NCBI RefSeq assembly: GCF_019744875.1
Contig: NZ_JAIETU010000013.1
Location: forward strand, 1-64,000
DNA: 64,000 nt
Direction: 5' to 3'
Source of the DNA: Hyphomicrobium sp.
GTDB taxonomy: Bacteria; Pseudomonadota; Alphaproteobacteria; Rhizobiales; Hyphomicrobiaceae
Part shown: piece after piece, positions 9,555-18,938 of the stretch
Layout of the letters: every line of letters begins with the position of its first letter
Numbering within the stretch: position 1 is the first letter of the stretch
Position numbers and translations under genes: made by a program
Notes under the pieces: model-generated
Seen by the model: the letters and a program-made list of their open reading frames with translations, nothing else
Told to the model about the DNA's origin: nothing
Database searches by the model: none

Positions 9555-10113
9555 GAGCTGAGGGAACTACTGCTTCGGTATAGGGGTTCGAAATGCCGAG
9601 CGAGGCGAGAATTTCCACCTCCAGGCTTTCCATGATGTGAGCCTCCTCGTCGGTCTCGTGATCGAAATCGAGGAGATGGAGCAATCCATGCACGACGAGG
9701 TGCTGAAGGTGATGCGCCGGATCGATACCTTGCTCGACGGCTTCGCGCTCTACCGTCTCTTGCGCGAGCACGATATCGCCGAGCGCATGCGACGGCGCGT
9801 CTCCGCCGAACCCCTCGAGCGCCGGAAACGACAGCACGTTTGTCGGCTTGTCCTTGCCACGGAAGCGCGCGTTGAGCTCTTGCACGGTGGCGTCGTCGCT
9901 CAGCGCCACGCACACTTCAGCCGGAAGCGACTGTGAAAACCGCGCGTCGGACGCCACCGCGCGCGCTGCGCGCTCGATCAGGGCGTCGCGGTCCGCGATC
10001 CGCGACCAGTCGCCCGCTTCGTGGAGAACGTCGACGCTGAGCCAGAGGGGCGGGTGTTCCCCGCTCGAACTTCGCCCTCCGCCAGAACTTCGACTGTCCG
10101 CGTCTTCCGGCAT
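9544..10113 (-). CDS. ybeY: Endoribonuclease YbeY (rRNA maturation factor)
   Basis: YbeY is a metal-dependent RNase for 16S rRNA 3'-end maturation and ribosome quality control. The 189-residue protein carries the metal-binding triad HGLLHLLDFDH with H142, H146 and H152, and the earlier family segment LNARFRGKDKPTNVLSFP. The N-terminal 20 residues are Ser/Gly rich and probably disordered. Neighbours phoH (1 bp upstream) and corC (overlapping) match the usual operon. Confidence 0.95.
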   Translation of the reverse strand: MPEDADSRSSGGGRSSSGEHPPLWLSVDVLHEAGDWSRIADRDALIERAARAVASDARFSQSLPAEVCVALSDDATVQELNARFRGKDKPTNVLSFPALEGFGGDAPSHALGDIVLAQETVEREAVEQGIDPAHHLQHLVVHGLLHLLDFDHETDEEAHIMESLEVEILASLGISNPYTEAVVPSAHDQ

Positions 10114-10114
10114 A

Positions 10115-11137
10115 TCAGGGCTTCCTCGGCGCAGCCCGGTCGTAGGCCTCGACGATCTTGGCCACGAGATCGCGCCGCACGACGTCGACGCTCGTGAAGC
10201 GCACGGCCGTGATGTCGGGAACGTCGGTCAGCAGCCGCACGGCCTCTTCGAGACCGGACGTCATGCCCGGCGGCAGGTCGATCTGCGAGGGATCGCCCGT
10301 CACCACCATCTTCGAGTTCTCGCCGAGACGGGTGAGAAACATCTTCATCTGCATGCTCGTCGTGTTCTGCGCTTCGTCCAGAATGACGAACGCATTGGCG
10401 AGCGTACGCCCGCGCATGAACGCGAGCGGGGCGATTTCGATCACGCCGTCCTCGAGGTGCTGCTCGACCTTTTCCGGTGGCAGCACATCGTAGAGCGCAT
10501 CGTAAAGCGGACGGAGATAGGGATCGACTTTCTCGCGCATGTCGCCGGGCAGGAAGCCGAGCCTCTCGCCTGCCTCAACAGCCGGGCGCGAAAGAATGAT
10601 GCGCTCGACGTCGCCGCGTTCCAGGCACTGGGCCGCGAACGCAACCGCGAGATACGTTTTGCCGGTACCCGCAGGGCCGATGCCGAACACGAGGTCGGTC
10701 TGTTCGAGGGCGCGAATGTAGGTGCTCTGCGAGAGCGTGCGCGCCTTGACGGTCTTGCGGCGCGTCGAGATTTGCGCCTGCCCGTCCGACGGCTTGTCCT
10801 GAGGCTGTCCGGCGGGGCCCGCGCTGTGGCGGATCACGCCGTCGAAGTCACCCGGCCCCAGATGCTCGCCGCGCGAAACGCGCTCATAGAGACGCTCCAG
10901 CACGTCGCGTGCGGCTGCACACGCCTGCTCCGGCCCCGTCAGCACGACGACGTTGCCGTGCGCGTGCGCCTCGATGCCGAGCCGGTCCTCGAGCAGGGCC
11001 AGATTGGCGTCGAACTCGCCGAGAAGCAGGGTGAGGAGACGGTTGTCCTCGAACGGGACGACCACTCGCTTGCTGGGAAGCTGGGACTTAGGCACTCGCT
11101 TTCGACCTGAGGCCGTCTGACCGCGCGCTATTGTCAA
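10115..11137 (-). CDS. phoH: PhoH-family ATPase (YbeZ-like)
   Basis: A 340-residue cytoplasmic P-loop NTPase. An N-terminal KH-like segment (about 25-100, GNVVVLTGPEQAC) precedes the ATPase: Walker A GIGPAGTGKTYLA at about 152-164 and Walker B FVILDEAQNTT. YbeZ/PhoH partners YbeY in ribosomal RNA processing, and the genes are adjacent here. Confidence 0.94.
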   Translation of the reverse strand: MTIARGQTASGRKRVPKSQLPSKRVVVPFEDNRLLTLLLGEFDANLALLEDRLGIEAHAHGNVVVLTGPEQACAAARDVLERLYERVSRGEHLGPGDFDGVIRHSAGPAGQPQDKPSDGQAQISTRRKTVKARTLSQSTYIRALEQTDLVFGIGPAGTGKTYLAVAFAAQCLERGDVERIILSRPAVEAGERLGFLPGDMREKVDPYLRPLYDALYDVLPPEKVEQHLEDGVIEIAPLAFMRGRTLANAFVILDEAQNTTSMQMKMFLTRLGENSKMVVTGDPSQIDLPPGMTSGLEEAVRLLTDVPDITAVRFTSVDVVRRDLVAKIVEAYDRAAPRKP

Positions 11138-11255
11138 TCGTCTCGTCTCCTGAGACCTGGGAAGCCGAATCGCAGCTCCCCTCCCGGTCAGCCTAGCATA
11201 GAGCGTGGGGGCACCGGATCAACGCCAGACCCCAACGCGCGAACGGTTAACATGT

Positions 11256-12623
11256 TCATATCGGCATAGCTGTGACACCGGAAAGGCTGTTCGCTTTTGC
11301 GGAATCGATCGCGACGTCGACAATTTGGCCGATCATGGAGGCCGGCGCATCCGCGTGCACGAGCTGCCAATAGGGCGAGCGCCCGACGAGCTGCCCGTCG
11401 CGGCGCCCCGTTTTTTCGAACAGCACCGGGATCGTCCGCCCGACCAGCGCGCCGTTGAAACGCGCATAGCCCGCCTCGACCACCTGCTGCAGCCGCTCCA
11501 GCCGCTCCCGCTTCACGTCCTCGGGCACCTGCGCGTCCATCGTTGCGGCAGGCGTGCCCGGTCGCGGGCTGTACTTGAACGAAAATGCGTGCGCGAACCC
11601 GATCTCGGACACGAGCGCGAGTGTCGCCTCGAAGTCCGCGTCCGTCTCGCCCGGAAACCCGACGATGATGTCCGTCGACAACGCGATGTCCGGCCGCGCC
11701 GCGCGGATCCGCGCGATCAGCGCGCGATAGTCGTCGGCGGTGTGCTTTCTGTTCATGGCCGCGAGCACCCGGTCCGCGCCAGCCTGGAACGGCAGATGCA
11801 GGAACGGCATCAGCTTCTCCTCGTCGCGATGCGCCGCGATGAGATCCTCGGTCATGTCCCTCGGATGGCTCGTCATGTAGCGAATGCGTGCGAGTCCATC
11901 GATGGCGGCCAACTCGCGGATCAAGCCCGCCAGCGATGCCGCGCCGCCCTCGGCGCTGTCGCCGTGATAGCCGTTGACGTTCTGGCCGAGCAGCGTCAGC
12001 TCCTTCACGCCGCGATCGACGAGCCGGCGCGCTTCCTCGACCAGCGCCGAGACGGGACGCGAATATTCCATGCCGCGCGTGTACGGCACGACGCAGAACG
12101 TGCAGAATTTATCGCAACCTTCCTGCACCGTGAGAAACGCGGTCGGCGACTTGGCCGGCAGACGCTCGGGCAGCGCCGCGAATTTGTCCTCGTCGGGAAA
12201 CGCGGTTTCGACGAGCGCGTTTTCCCCGCCACGCAGCCGCGCCAGGAGTTCCGGCAAGCGGTGGTAGCTTTGCGGCCCGACGACGAGATCGACCGCGGGC
12301 GCGCGGCGTACGATTTCGCCGCCCTCGGCCTGCGCAACGCAGCCCGCCACGGCAATGAACGTCTCCTTGCCGCTCTTCTCGCGCGCGATCTTGATGTCGC
12401 GCAGCCGGCCGAGATCCGAATAGACCTTCTCCGCCGCCTTTTCGCGGATATGGCAGGTGTTGAGGATCGCGAGATCGGCTTCCGCCGCATTGCTCGTCTC
12501 GACATAGCCCTCGGCCGCCAGCGCCTCGGTCATGCGCTCCGAGTCGTAGACGTTCATCTGGCAGCCGAACGTCCGCATGAACACGCGCTTCGGCTCAGCC
12601 CGAAGACCGCCGGAGGCATCCAC
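11256..12623 (-). CDS. miaB: tRNA-2-methylthio-N6-dimethylallyladenosine synthase MiaB
   Basis: MiaB is a radical-SAM methylthiotransferase that modifies A37 of tRNAs reading UNN codons. Visible parts are the UPF0004 domain ([16 protein letters not shown], with an [15 protein letters not shown] cysteine segment), the radical-SAM CxxxCxxC in [16 protein letters not shown], and a C-terminal TRAM domain. The frame stays open to an ATG at 12893, but that would add about 90 residues not found in the family. GTG at 12623 ([15 protein letters not shown]) gives 455 residues, close to the usual size. The exact start is uncertain. Confidence 0.9.
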   Translation of the reverse strand: MDASGGLRAEPKRVFMRTFGCQMNVYDSERMTEALAAEGYVETSNAAEADLAILNTCHIREKAAEKVYSDLGRLRDIKIAREKSGKETFIAVAGCVAQAEGGEIVRRAPAVDLVVGPQSYHRLPELLARLRGGENALVETAFPDEDKFAALPERLPAKSPTAFLTVQEGCDKFCTFCVVPYTRGMEYSRPVSALVEEARRLVDRGVKELTLLGQNVNGYHGDSAEGGAASLAGLIRELAAIDGLARIRYMTSHPRDMTEDLIAAHRDEEKLMPFLHLPFQAGADRVLAAMNRKHTADDYRALIARIRAARPDIALSTDIIVGFPGETDADFEATLALVSEIGFAHAFSFKYSPRPGTPAATMDAQVPEDVKRERLERLQQVVEAGYARFNGALVGRTIPVLFEKTGRRDGQLVGRSPYWQLVHADAPASMIGQIVDVAIDSAKANSLSGVTAMPI

Positions 12624-12985
12624 ACCCGCGACGCTCTGCGGCTCAGGGTCGTTCAAGGTGGTGAGGTCCAGATCGTCCAACGTGTCGATGTCCCAAAACG
12701 TATCGAAGGTCCAAGTCGTGCCGAAGTTTCTAGAGAGCGGCCAAAAAAACGGAGCGCGGAAGCTGCCCGCGCGAGGCGGTCCATTGCGGCGGTAGCACAC
12801 TTCCCGGCTCCCCGCATCCGATGCCGCCGCATTGCAGCATTGCGCCCGGTCTTTGTCCAGCGGGGCCAAGAGCTTGCCCGGTCGGGCGCGCACTGGCTGG
12901 GCTCACGGGCGACGCCGTTAACGATGGCGAGATCGAACGAGACTCACTCTGCCAGCGGAAGGTTAGCTCGACCAGCGGTTCGCCG

Positions 12986-13876
12986 TCAGCGGAACGCGGA
13001 GCCGCCGTTCGCCGGCCGCGTCGCTGTTGCCGTGCGATGCTCGCCTGCCGGCGCGGTCACGACAATCTCAGCGTCACTGGGGACGTTGCGCAACAGCTTG
13101 ACCACGTGCTCGCGCACGTCGTCCTCGGTCCGGCGGGCAAGATCCTTGCGGTCGGCGAAGCTGTCGAGCGGGATGGGCTCGCCGATGCGGATGCGCACAT
13201 CGAGCGGACCGGACTTGAGCAGCGCCCAGGCGTGGCTCTGCATTTCCATGTCCCCGTACCAGCCGACCGAGGGCCGCCCCGACCGTCCGATCGGAATGCC
13301 GTGCAGCCGCGTGTAGACCAGCGACAGCGTCTGCACGACGACGTCCGGCGGCACGCCCCCGGAGCTGCCGGCCTTGGCTGGCGGCTTCGCGGCCGCAAAC
13401 AGCGAGGTCTTGAACGGAAGCACGCGGTTGCCGTCGCTCGACGTACCTTCGGCAAACAGCACGACCGTATCGCGGAGCGCTAAACGCGCCATGATCTCGT
13501 TCGTCGTCTCGCCCACGGCACTCCGCCGTTCGCGGTCGACGAACACCGTGCGCTGCAGCCGCGCCAGCGACGACACGAACGGCCACCGCGAAACATCCTT
13601 CTTGGCCACGAACGACAGCGGCGCCACCGCCGACAGCACCGGAATATCGAGCCACGACGTGTGATTGGAGATCAGCAGCACGGGGCTCCCGGCCGCAACC
13701 TCACCCTCGATCGAGAGCCGAATGCCGAGCAGGCGGCAGACGCGCTTGTGATACCAGTGCGGAAAACGCCGCGCGGCCGGCGTCGAAATCCGCAGCAGCA
13801 GCGCCTGAACCGGCATGAGCGGCACGGTGAGGGCAAAGAACCCCGTCAGAATGGCCGCGCCTCTGAACGTTCCCAT
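12986..13876 (-). CDS. plsC: 1-acyl-sn-glycerol-3-phosphate acyltransferase (PlsC-like)
   Basis: A 296-residue membrane-associated acyltransferase that would make phosphatidic acid from lysophosphatidic acid. The HX4D catalytic motif is NHTSWLD (H72-D77) and the second block is VLFAEGTSS near 139-147. A hydrophobic N-terminal segment (about 6-30) anchors it. ATG at 13876 is the family-like start; the upstream frame is antisense to fur and rejected. It sits between fur and miaB, a common rhizobial order. The paralog olsA cannot be excluded. Confidence 0.85.
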   Translation of the reverse strand: MGTFRGAAILTGFFALTVPLMPVQALLLRISTPAARRFPHWYHKRVCRLLGIRLSIEGEVAAGSPVLLISNHTSWLDIPVLSAVAPLSFVAKKDVSRWPFVSSLARLQRTVFVDRERRSAVGETTNEIMARLALRDTVVLFAEGTSSDGNRVLPFKTSLFAAAKPPAKAGSSGGVPPDVVVQTLSLVYTRLHGIPIGRSGRPSVGWYGDMEMQSHAWALLKSGPLDVRIRIGEPIPLDSFADRKDLARRTEDDVREHVVKLLRNVPSDAEIVVTAPAGEHRTATATRPANGGSAFR

Positions 13877-13941
13877 CTCGATCCATAACGTCCGAAAATC
13901 CGCCGCCCGCCGTCGCCGGGCGCGGCACACACAAGCCGCGA

Positions 13942-14394
13942 TCACGCGTTGCGCGACGGCTTCTTCTTGGCTATCGGCGACCCGTAAAGCTCGAGCCGAT
14001 GGCCGACCAGCTTGAAGCCGAGCTCGCGCGCGATCTTCTCTTGCAACTGTTCGATGTCGGCACTGTGAAACTCGATCACGCGCCCGGTTTCGATGTCGAT
14101 CAGGTGGTCGTGGTGGTCGCGTGTCGCCTCTTCGTAGCGCCCACGTCCGCGCCCGAACGCATGGCGTTCGAGAATACCCTTCTTTTCGAGCAGGTTGACG
14201 GTCCGGTAGACCGTCGACAGGGAAATGTGGGCGTCGATCTCGTGCACCCGCCGGTGCAGCTCTTCCACATCGGGATGGTCGCGGGCATCCGAGAGCACCC
14301 GCGCGATGACCCGGCGCTGCCCCGTCATGCGCAGCCCATGCTCGGCGCACAGCACTTCGAGCCGCGAGAGGCCAACGTCTTTCGAGAGCGCCAT
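13942..14394 (-). CDS. fur: Fur-family transcriptional regulator (Fur/Mur type)
   Basis: A 150-residue metal-responsive repressor. The winged helix covers about 10-85 (TGQRRVIARVLSDARDHPDV, STVYRTVNLLEKKG). The dimerisation/metal domain has HHDHLID at 94-100 and IEFHSADIEQL. There is no C-terminal CxxC structural zinc site, as in the alphaproteobacterial Fur/Mur group, where the protein often answers to manganese. The location beside plsC-miaB fits Fur/Mur rather than Zur, but the metal cannot be read from sequence alone. Confidence 0.92.
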   Translation of the reverse strand: MALSKDVGLSRLEVLCAEHGLRMTGQRRVIARVLSDARDHPDVEELHRRVHEIDAHISLSTVYRTVNLLEKKGILERHAFGRGRGRYEEATRDHHDHLIDIETGRVIEFHSADIEQLQEKIARELGFKLVGHRLELYGSPIAKKKPSRNA

Positions 14395-14482
14395 TGCGTC
14401 TATCCCGATATCGTGAGTGGCGGAAAACTGCCGCCTAAAGTCAGTGCATTTCTGGCTCAGAACAGGGGATTCTACAAGGCCG

Positions 14483-14965
14483 TTAGAGCCTTAGGGCAAG
14501 CGTCACGGCATCGACTGGTGCGCTTCCGGGCCGCTCGTAGTAGCCACGTCTGAGGCCCGTGCCGAGGAATCCGGCGCGGCTGTAAAGGCTCAGCGCCGCG
14601 TCGTTATCGGCGGCCACCTCGAGATAGAGGCTCTTTGCCTCCGCTCGCTGCACGGCCCGCGCAACGCCGTCCACGAGCCGGCGGCCGATGCCTTGGCGCT
14701 GCCAGTCCGGCAGCACGCCGATGGAGAGGATTTCGGCTTCGTCGGCTGCGAGTTGCGCCAGCACGAACCCGATGCTCGTCCGGGGCGGACCGCTGTAGAC
14801 GGCCAGGAACGCCGTCGAGGCCGGGTGATCGAGCATCGCAAAGACGCTCTCCTCACTCCAGGCCGGGGAGAAGAGCTGCCCGTGCAGGCGCGCGATCTCG
14901 GCTGCCTGATCGGGCCCGGCCCACAGCAGCGAAATGTATTTTGGATCGACAGGAGGAACCGTCAT
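14483..14965 (-). CDS. rimI: GNAT acetyltransferase, RimI-like (ribosomal protein S18 N-acetylation)
   Basis: A 160-residue GNAT protein. The acetyl-CoA loop is visible as VLPDWQRQGIGRRLV, followed by the RimI-like LYLEVAADNDAALSLYSRAG segment and GLRRGYYERPG. It overlaps tsaB by 4 bp (14962-14965), the usual tsaB-rimI pair. Family members acetylate the N-terminus of S18 and sometimes other proteins. Confidence 0.9.
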   Translation of the reverse strand: MTVPPVDPKYISLLWAGPDQAAEIARLHGQLFSPAWSEESVFAMLDHPASTAFLAVYSGPPRTSIGFVLAQLAADEAEILSIGVLPDWQRQGIGRRLVDGVARAVQRAEAKSLYLEVAADNDAALSLYSRAGFLGTGLRRGYYERPGSAPVDAVTLALRL

Positions 14966-15699
14966 TGCTCCCTCATAGCCTGGACGCCGCCCGGTTTCAA
15001 ATGAGCCCCGCCCTGCGGTTTCGCATCCGGCGGACGAAGGTAGAGCGGGCGCGGCCGAACGGCGTCGGCCAGCACAGCATCCTGAGGAACGAAGCGAACG
15101 TCGGGTTGCAGAGTTTCCAGCTCCGCAAAGAGGCGCTGGCCTTGCGTCCCCGCGTCCGCGACAAGCCGTGCGCCGCTGCCCACAACGACCGTCTCGCCGT
15201 AGCCGAGCTTTGCGATCGCATCGCCCGGCGTGAGCAGGGCCGGAGCCTCGATCGGCCGCAGGCGCGGCGTGTCACCGTCGACCGCAAACGCCTGGAAATA
15301 GACCTCGCCGCGTCGCGCATCGACCGCAACCGCGAGCGTTCGCCCGCGCACGCCGTCACCGAGCAGCGCCGCCGCCCCATGCGCCATGACCTCGAGACTG
15401 GAAAGCGTCGCCACCGGCGCGCCCGTCGCGAGCGCCAATGCACGCGCCGTCGCGATCCCCACGCGCTGCCCGGTGAAGGTGCCGGGGCCCGTGGTCACGA
15501 GGATGCGCTGCAGCTGCGAAAAGCCGAATGGCGCCTCACCCATGGCGTCTTCGATCATGGGCATCAGGCGTTCGGCATGTCCGCGCTCGATCAGCTCGAA
15601 GCGGAAAACGCCGGGCGCGCCCGCACCGGCATCGGGTGCGCGCCATGTGACGGCGACCGAACAAGCCCCGAAGCAGGTGTCGAATGCGAGCGTATTCAT
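14962..15699 (-). CDS. tsaB: tRNA threonylcarbamoyladenosine biosynthesis protein TsaB
   Basis: TsaB is the scaffold partner of TsaD in making t6A37 on tRNA. From ATG 15699 (MNTLAFDTCFGACSVAVTW) the protein has 245 residues with the ASKHA N-terminal motif, TTGPGTFTGQRVGIATARAL and the later VAVDARRGEVYFQ. A frame extension to 15762 adds 21 residues without family character. TsaD and TsaE are not in the window. Confidence 0.93.
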   Translation of the reverse strand: MNTLAFDTCFGACSVAVTWRAPDAGAGAPGVFRFELIERGHAERLMPMIEDAMGEAPFGFSQLQRILVTTGPGTFTGQRVGIATARALALATGAPVATLSSLEVMAHGAAALLGDGVRGRTLAVAVDARRGEVYFQAFAVDGDTPRLRPIEAPALLTPGDAIAKLGYGETVVVGSGARLVADAGTQGQRLFAELETLQPDVRFVPQDAVLADAVRPRPLYLRPPDAKPQGGAHLKPGGVQAMREQ

Positions 15700-15762
15700 G
15701 ACTTGAGCATATAGCCCAGGCCCAGCCCGCAGTGGAAGCTTTTCGACCGCCACGAGCCTCAC

Positions 15763-16353
15763 TTATGCGATGCGGGCGATATCGTCGAAGACCAGCCTCG
15801 GTCCGCGCGGCTTCAGCGCTGCAGGATCGCCATATCCGAGATTGCAGAGAAAATTGGCTTTGACCTCGGTGCCGCTGAAAAACTCGGCCGTCACACCGTC
15901 GGCATCGAACCCGGACATCGGCCCGCAGTCGAGCCCCAGCGCGCGCGCCGCAATGATGAGATAGGCGCCCTGCAGGCAGCCGTTGCGGAACGCCGTCTCG
16001 CGGATGTGCTCCGGCTTGCCCACAAACCAGGCACGCGCATTCGTATGCGGAAACAGCATCGGCAGGCGCTCGTAGAACGCGAGATCGTATCCGATGATCG
16101 CCGTCACCGGCGCACGCATCGTCTTGTCGCGATTGCCCTCCGAGAGAAGCGGCTTGAGCCGCGCCTTCGCCTCCGGGCTGCGTACGAACACGATCCGCGC
16201 GGGAGAGCTGTTCGCGGCCGTTGGTGCCAGCTTCATCGTGTTGACGAGCTGAACCAGAAGGTCGTCAGCCACGGGCTTCTCTTGCCAGCCGTTATGCGTG
16301 CGGGCTGCGAGAAAGAGCTGCGACAGCGCCGTGTGATCGAGAGCATGAGCCAT
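15763..16353 (-). CDS. Nitroreductase-family oxidoreductase (RutE/HadB-like)
   Basis: A 196-residue FMN nitroreductase-fold protein. It matches the malonic semialdehyde reductase (RutE) subgroup by the segments [46 protein letters not shown] and [17 protein letters not shown]. No other rut genes are nearby, so its substrate here is open. It may detoxify reactive aldehydes or quinones. Confidence 0.85.
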   Translation of the reverse strand: MAHALDHTALSQLFLAARTHNGWQEKPVADDLLVQLVNTMKLAPTAANSSPARIVFVRSPEAKARLKPLLSEGNRDKTMRAPVTAIIGYDLAFYERLPMLFPHTNARAWFVGKPEHIRETAFRNGCLQGAYLIIAARALGLDCGPMSGFDADGVTAEFFSGTEVKANFLCNLGYGDPAALKPRGPRLVFDDIARIA

Positions 16354-16380
16354 TCGGAGATCCTGACAGGGTGGGGGTAG

Positions 16381-16412
16381 AAAAGAAAAAACCCCGCCAG
16401 CGGGCGGGGTTT
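16381..16412 (-). terminator. Intrinsic terminator after nfuA
   Basis: A perfect stem of at least 8 bp (ACCCCGCC / GGCGGGGT, 16391-16398 and 16403-16410, extendable by two A-T pairs) with a 4-nt loop. On the minus strand it is followed by TTTTTTCTTTTC. It lies 12 bp after the nfuA stop. Confidence 0.9.
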
Positions 16413-16423
16413 CGAAGGGCGCG

Positions 16424-16978
16424 TCAAACGGCCTGCACTTCCTCGACTTCCGGACAGAAATGCCGGAGCAGGTTTTCGATGCCGTGCCGCAGCGTCGCCG
16501 TCGAGCTTGGGCAGCCCGAGCAGGCCCCGCGCATGTGCAGGTAAACGATGCCGTCGCGGAAGCCCGCGAAGGTGATGTCGCCGCCGTCCTGCGCCACGGC
16601 CGGGCGAACGCGCGTTTCGAGCAGCTCCTTGATGGTCGCCACCACGTCCGCGTCCTTGGGATCGAAGCTGCCTTCGGCCTCGTCGTTGGCGCCGTCAGCG
16701 TCCACCACCGAAGCGCCCGACATGTAGTGCTCCATGATCGCGCCGAGGATCATGGGCTTCAGATGCTGCCATTCAGAATCGGTTTTCGTCACCGAGATGA
16801 AATCCGATCCCAGAAACACGCCCGACACGCCTTCGATATCGAACAGGCGGCGCGCCAGCGGCGAGGCGTCGGCGTCGCTCTTGCCACGGAAATCGGCGGT
16901 GCCGTCCTCGAGCACGGGCTTGCCGGGAATGAACTTCAGCGTCTGCGGGTTAGGCGTCGCCTCGGTCTGGATGAACAT
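16424..16978 (-). CDS. nfuA: Fe-S cluster carrier NfuA-like protein (NifU C-terminal domain)
   Basis: A 184-residue Fe-S scaffold/carrier. The N-terminal domain begins [19 protein letters not shown] and the NifU C-terminal domain holds the cluster-binding CxxC in GACSGCPSS (C153, C156). The order is that of alphaproteobacterial NfuA. ATG 16978 is preferred over the 17023 extension because the family starts at MFIQTE. A strong intrinsic terminator follows the gene. Confidence 0.93.
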   Translation of the reverse strand: MFIQTEATPNPQTLKFIPGKPVLEDGTADFRGKSDADASPLARRLFDIEGVSGVFLGSDFISVTKTDSEWQHLKPMILGAIMEHYMSGASVVDADGANDEAEGSFDPKDADVVATIKELLETRVRPAVAQDGGDITFAGFRDGIVYLHMRGACSGCPSSTATLRHGIENLLRHFCPEVEEVQAV

Positions 16979-17163
16979 TTCAAATCTCCTCGGGTGCCGG
17001 CCCAAACATTCGACGCATGGCACTAGGGCCCATCTTTAGAAACGTTCTAGTAAATAGGATCGGGCACGGCAATAGTCTAGCGCCGCGCTCGGAACTTTCT
17101 GAGCCAAAAAACGGCCTGCGTCGACGAGGTCAGGGCAAGACGGGTTCAGGGCAAAAAGCCGCG

Positions 17164-17676
17164 CTACGCCAAGGCGATGATGTCGTCGAACGCGAGGTTG
17201 CCCGGCACCATGGTGATCGGGATGGGGAACGATCCCGCCACCGAGCCGGTGGCAAGCGTGGAGACCAGCGGGCCCGGCCCTTTGGGATCGGTGGAGGCGC
17301 CCAGCACGAGGATTGAGACGTCCTCGTCTTCCGCGATGGTCTTCATCATCTCCTCGGACCGCAGTCCTTCCCGGATCAGCTCCTCGCAGGGAATGTTCTC
17401 GAACCCGACCAGATTGAGCTTCCGCTTGGCGAGCCGGAACAGCGCGCGCGCCTTGAGCGTCTCCTCCTCGATCTGCACCTGCCGCACGCCGGCCCAGTGC
17501 TGGAAGTCCTGCGGCTCGATGACGTACAGCATGAGGATCGTGCCGGACGACCGCACGACGCGTGCGGCCGCATAATAAAGCGCGCTCTCGAACTCGGTGC
17601 TCTCGTCGAGCATGAGCAGGAACTTGCGGGCGTGGCCGGCTTCGAACGAGCGGCGTTTTCGGTATGTCAGCGTCAT
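17164..17676 (-). CDS. Universal stress protein (UspA family)
   Basis: A 170-residue soluble Usp-fold protein starting MTLTYRKRRSFEAGHARKFL. LLMLDESTEFESALYYAA is the N-terminal strand-helix. VSILVLGAS and GSFPIPITMVPG form the C-terminal core; the classical ATP-binding G2xG9G(S/T) pattern is only partly preserved. Its function is presumed stress-related; no partner is evident. trpS lies upstream after a 122-bp gap. Confidence 0.85.
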   Translation of the reverse strand: MTLTYRKRRSFEAGHARKFLLMLDESTEFESALYYAAARVVRSSGTILMLYVIEPQDFQHWAGVRQVQIEEETLKARALFRLAKRKLNLVGFENIPCEELIREGLRSEEMMKTIAEDEDVSILVLGASTDPKGPGPLVSTLATGSVAGSFPIPITMVPGNLAFDDIIALA

Positions 17677-17798
17677 CGCGACGATGCTGCCACGGGTCGG
17701 GCAACTCCACAACAGACGCCGTGCGCTCTCCCCCTGAGAGCGAGAGAGGCGCCCGGAAAGTCCGCTCGCACTCTCACCCCGGAGCGTCGTCGCACGCC

Positions 17799-18872
17799 TT
17801 ACCCGCGGATGAAGCCGACGATGTCCTTGACCTCGTCCATGACCGGCGTCGCGATCGCGCGCGCGCGCCGGGCGCCGTCCGCCAGCACGCGGTCGATCTC
17901 CGCCGGATCGGCCATGAGGCGCACGATCTCGCTCCGGATCGGCCCGAGCTTTTCGACCGCAACCTCCGTCAGCGCCCGCTTGAACCCGGTAAAGATGCTC
18001 GGCCCCTCACCGGCCGTCGAAGCCAGCAGGGAGAGCCCGTCTTCCTTCGTCACGCCCGCAAGCGCCGCATAGATCCCGACCAGATTGTCGATCTCGGGCC
18101 GTGCGCGAAGGTCATCCAGGGTAGCCGGCGGCGCAGGCTCCATGTCCGTCTTTGCGCGCTTGATCTTGTCGGCAATCGTGTCCGTATCGTCCATGAGGTT
18201 GATGCGGCTCATGTCGGAGGGTTCCGACTTCGACATCTTCTTGGTGCCGTCGCGCAGGCTCATCACGCGCGTCGCCGGGCCGGTGATCACCGGCTCGGGC
18301 TGCGGGAAGAATACGCCGTCCGCGTAGCCCTTCTGTTCGATCGAGCTCCGGAAGTCGCTGTTGAACTTCTGCGCGATGTCACGCGCGAGCTCGAGATGCT
18401 GCTTCTGGTCGTCGCCGACGGGAACATGCGTCGCGCGATAGGCGAGAATGTCGGCGGCCATCAGGTTCGGATAGGCGTAGAGACCCACCGAAGCGGCTTC
18501 GCGATCCTTGCCGGCCTTCTCCTTGAACTGCGTCATGCGGTTCAGCCAGCCGAGCCGCGCCACGCAGTTGAAGATCCACGCCAGCTCCGCGTGCTCCGGC
18601 ACCTGGCTCTGGTTGAACACGATGCTGCGCTTGGGATCGAGCCCGGACGCGATGTAGGCCGCCGTCACCTGGCGGATGGACGTCTTGAGCTCGGCGGGAT
18701 CCTGCCAGACCGTGATGGCATGCAGATCGACGACGCAATAGATGCACTCGTGGGACTTCTGCATCTCGATCCACTGCACCATGGCGCCGAGATAGTTGCC
18801 GAGATGGAGGGTGCCGGTCGGCTGCATGCCGGAAAAAACGCGGTCTTGAAAGGTCATCGTCGCGGGGTCCAT
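17799..18872 (-). CDS. trpS: Tryptophanyl-tRNA synthetase
   Basis: A class I aminoacyl-tRNA synthetase charging tRNA-Trp. The 357-residue protein has the HIGH-equivalent [15 protein letters not shown] near residues 20-34 and the KMSKS loop as KKMSKSEPS near 215. An internal ATG at 18857 ([10 protein letters not shown]) is an alternative start. The gene sits just downstream of murJ, a pairing seen in other Hyphomicrobiales. Confidence 0.96.
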   Translation of the reverse strand: MDPATMTFQDRVFSGMQPTGTLHLGNYLGAMVQWIEMQKSHECIYCVVDLHAITVWQDPAELKTSIRQVTAAYIASGLDPKRSIVFNQSQVPEHAELAWIFNCVARLGWLNRMTQFKEKAGKDREAASVGLYAYPNLMAADILAYRATHVPVGDDQKQHLELARDIAQKFNSDFRSSIEQKGYADGVFFPQPEPVITGPATRVMSLRDGTKKMSKSEPSDMSRINLMDDTDTIADKIKRAKTDMEPAPPATLDDLRARPEIDNLVGIYAALAGVTKEDGLSLLASTAGEGPSIFTGFKRALTEVAVEKLGPIRSEIVRLMADPAEIDRVLADGARRARAIATPVMDEVKDIVGFIRG

Positions 18873-18938
18873 GCTCGAATTTGGCTCGCGCGCGTTATGG
18901 CGCGGCCAAGCGCGCGGCGCAAGGCTCGCGAACCCCGG

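Noticed and set aside
12624-12893. N-terminal 90-residue extension of MiaB
   Set aside because: No family similarity and odd Trp/Asp-rich sequence; a GTG start at 12623 gives the normal size.
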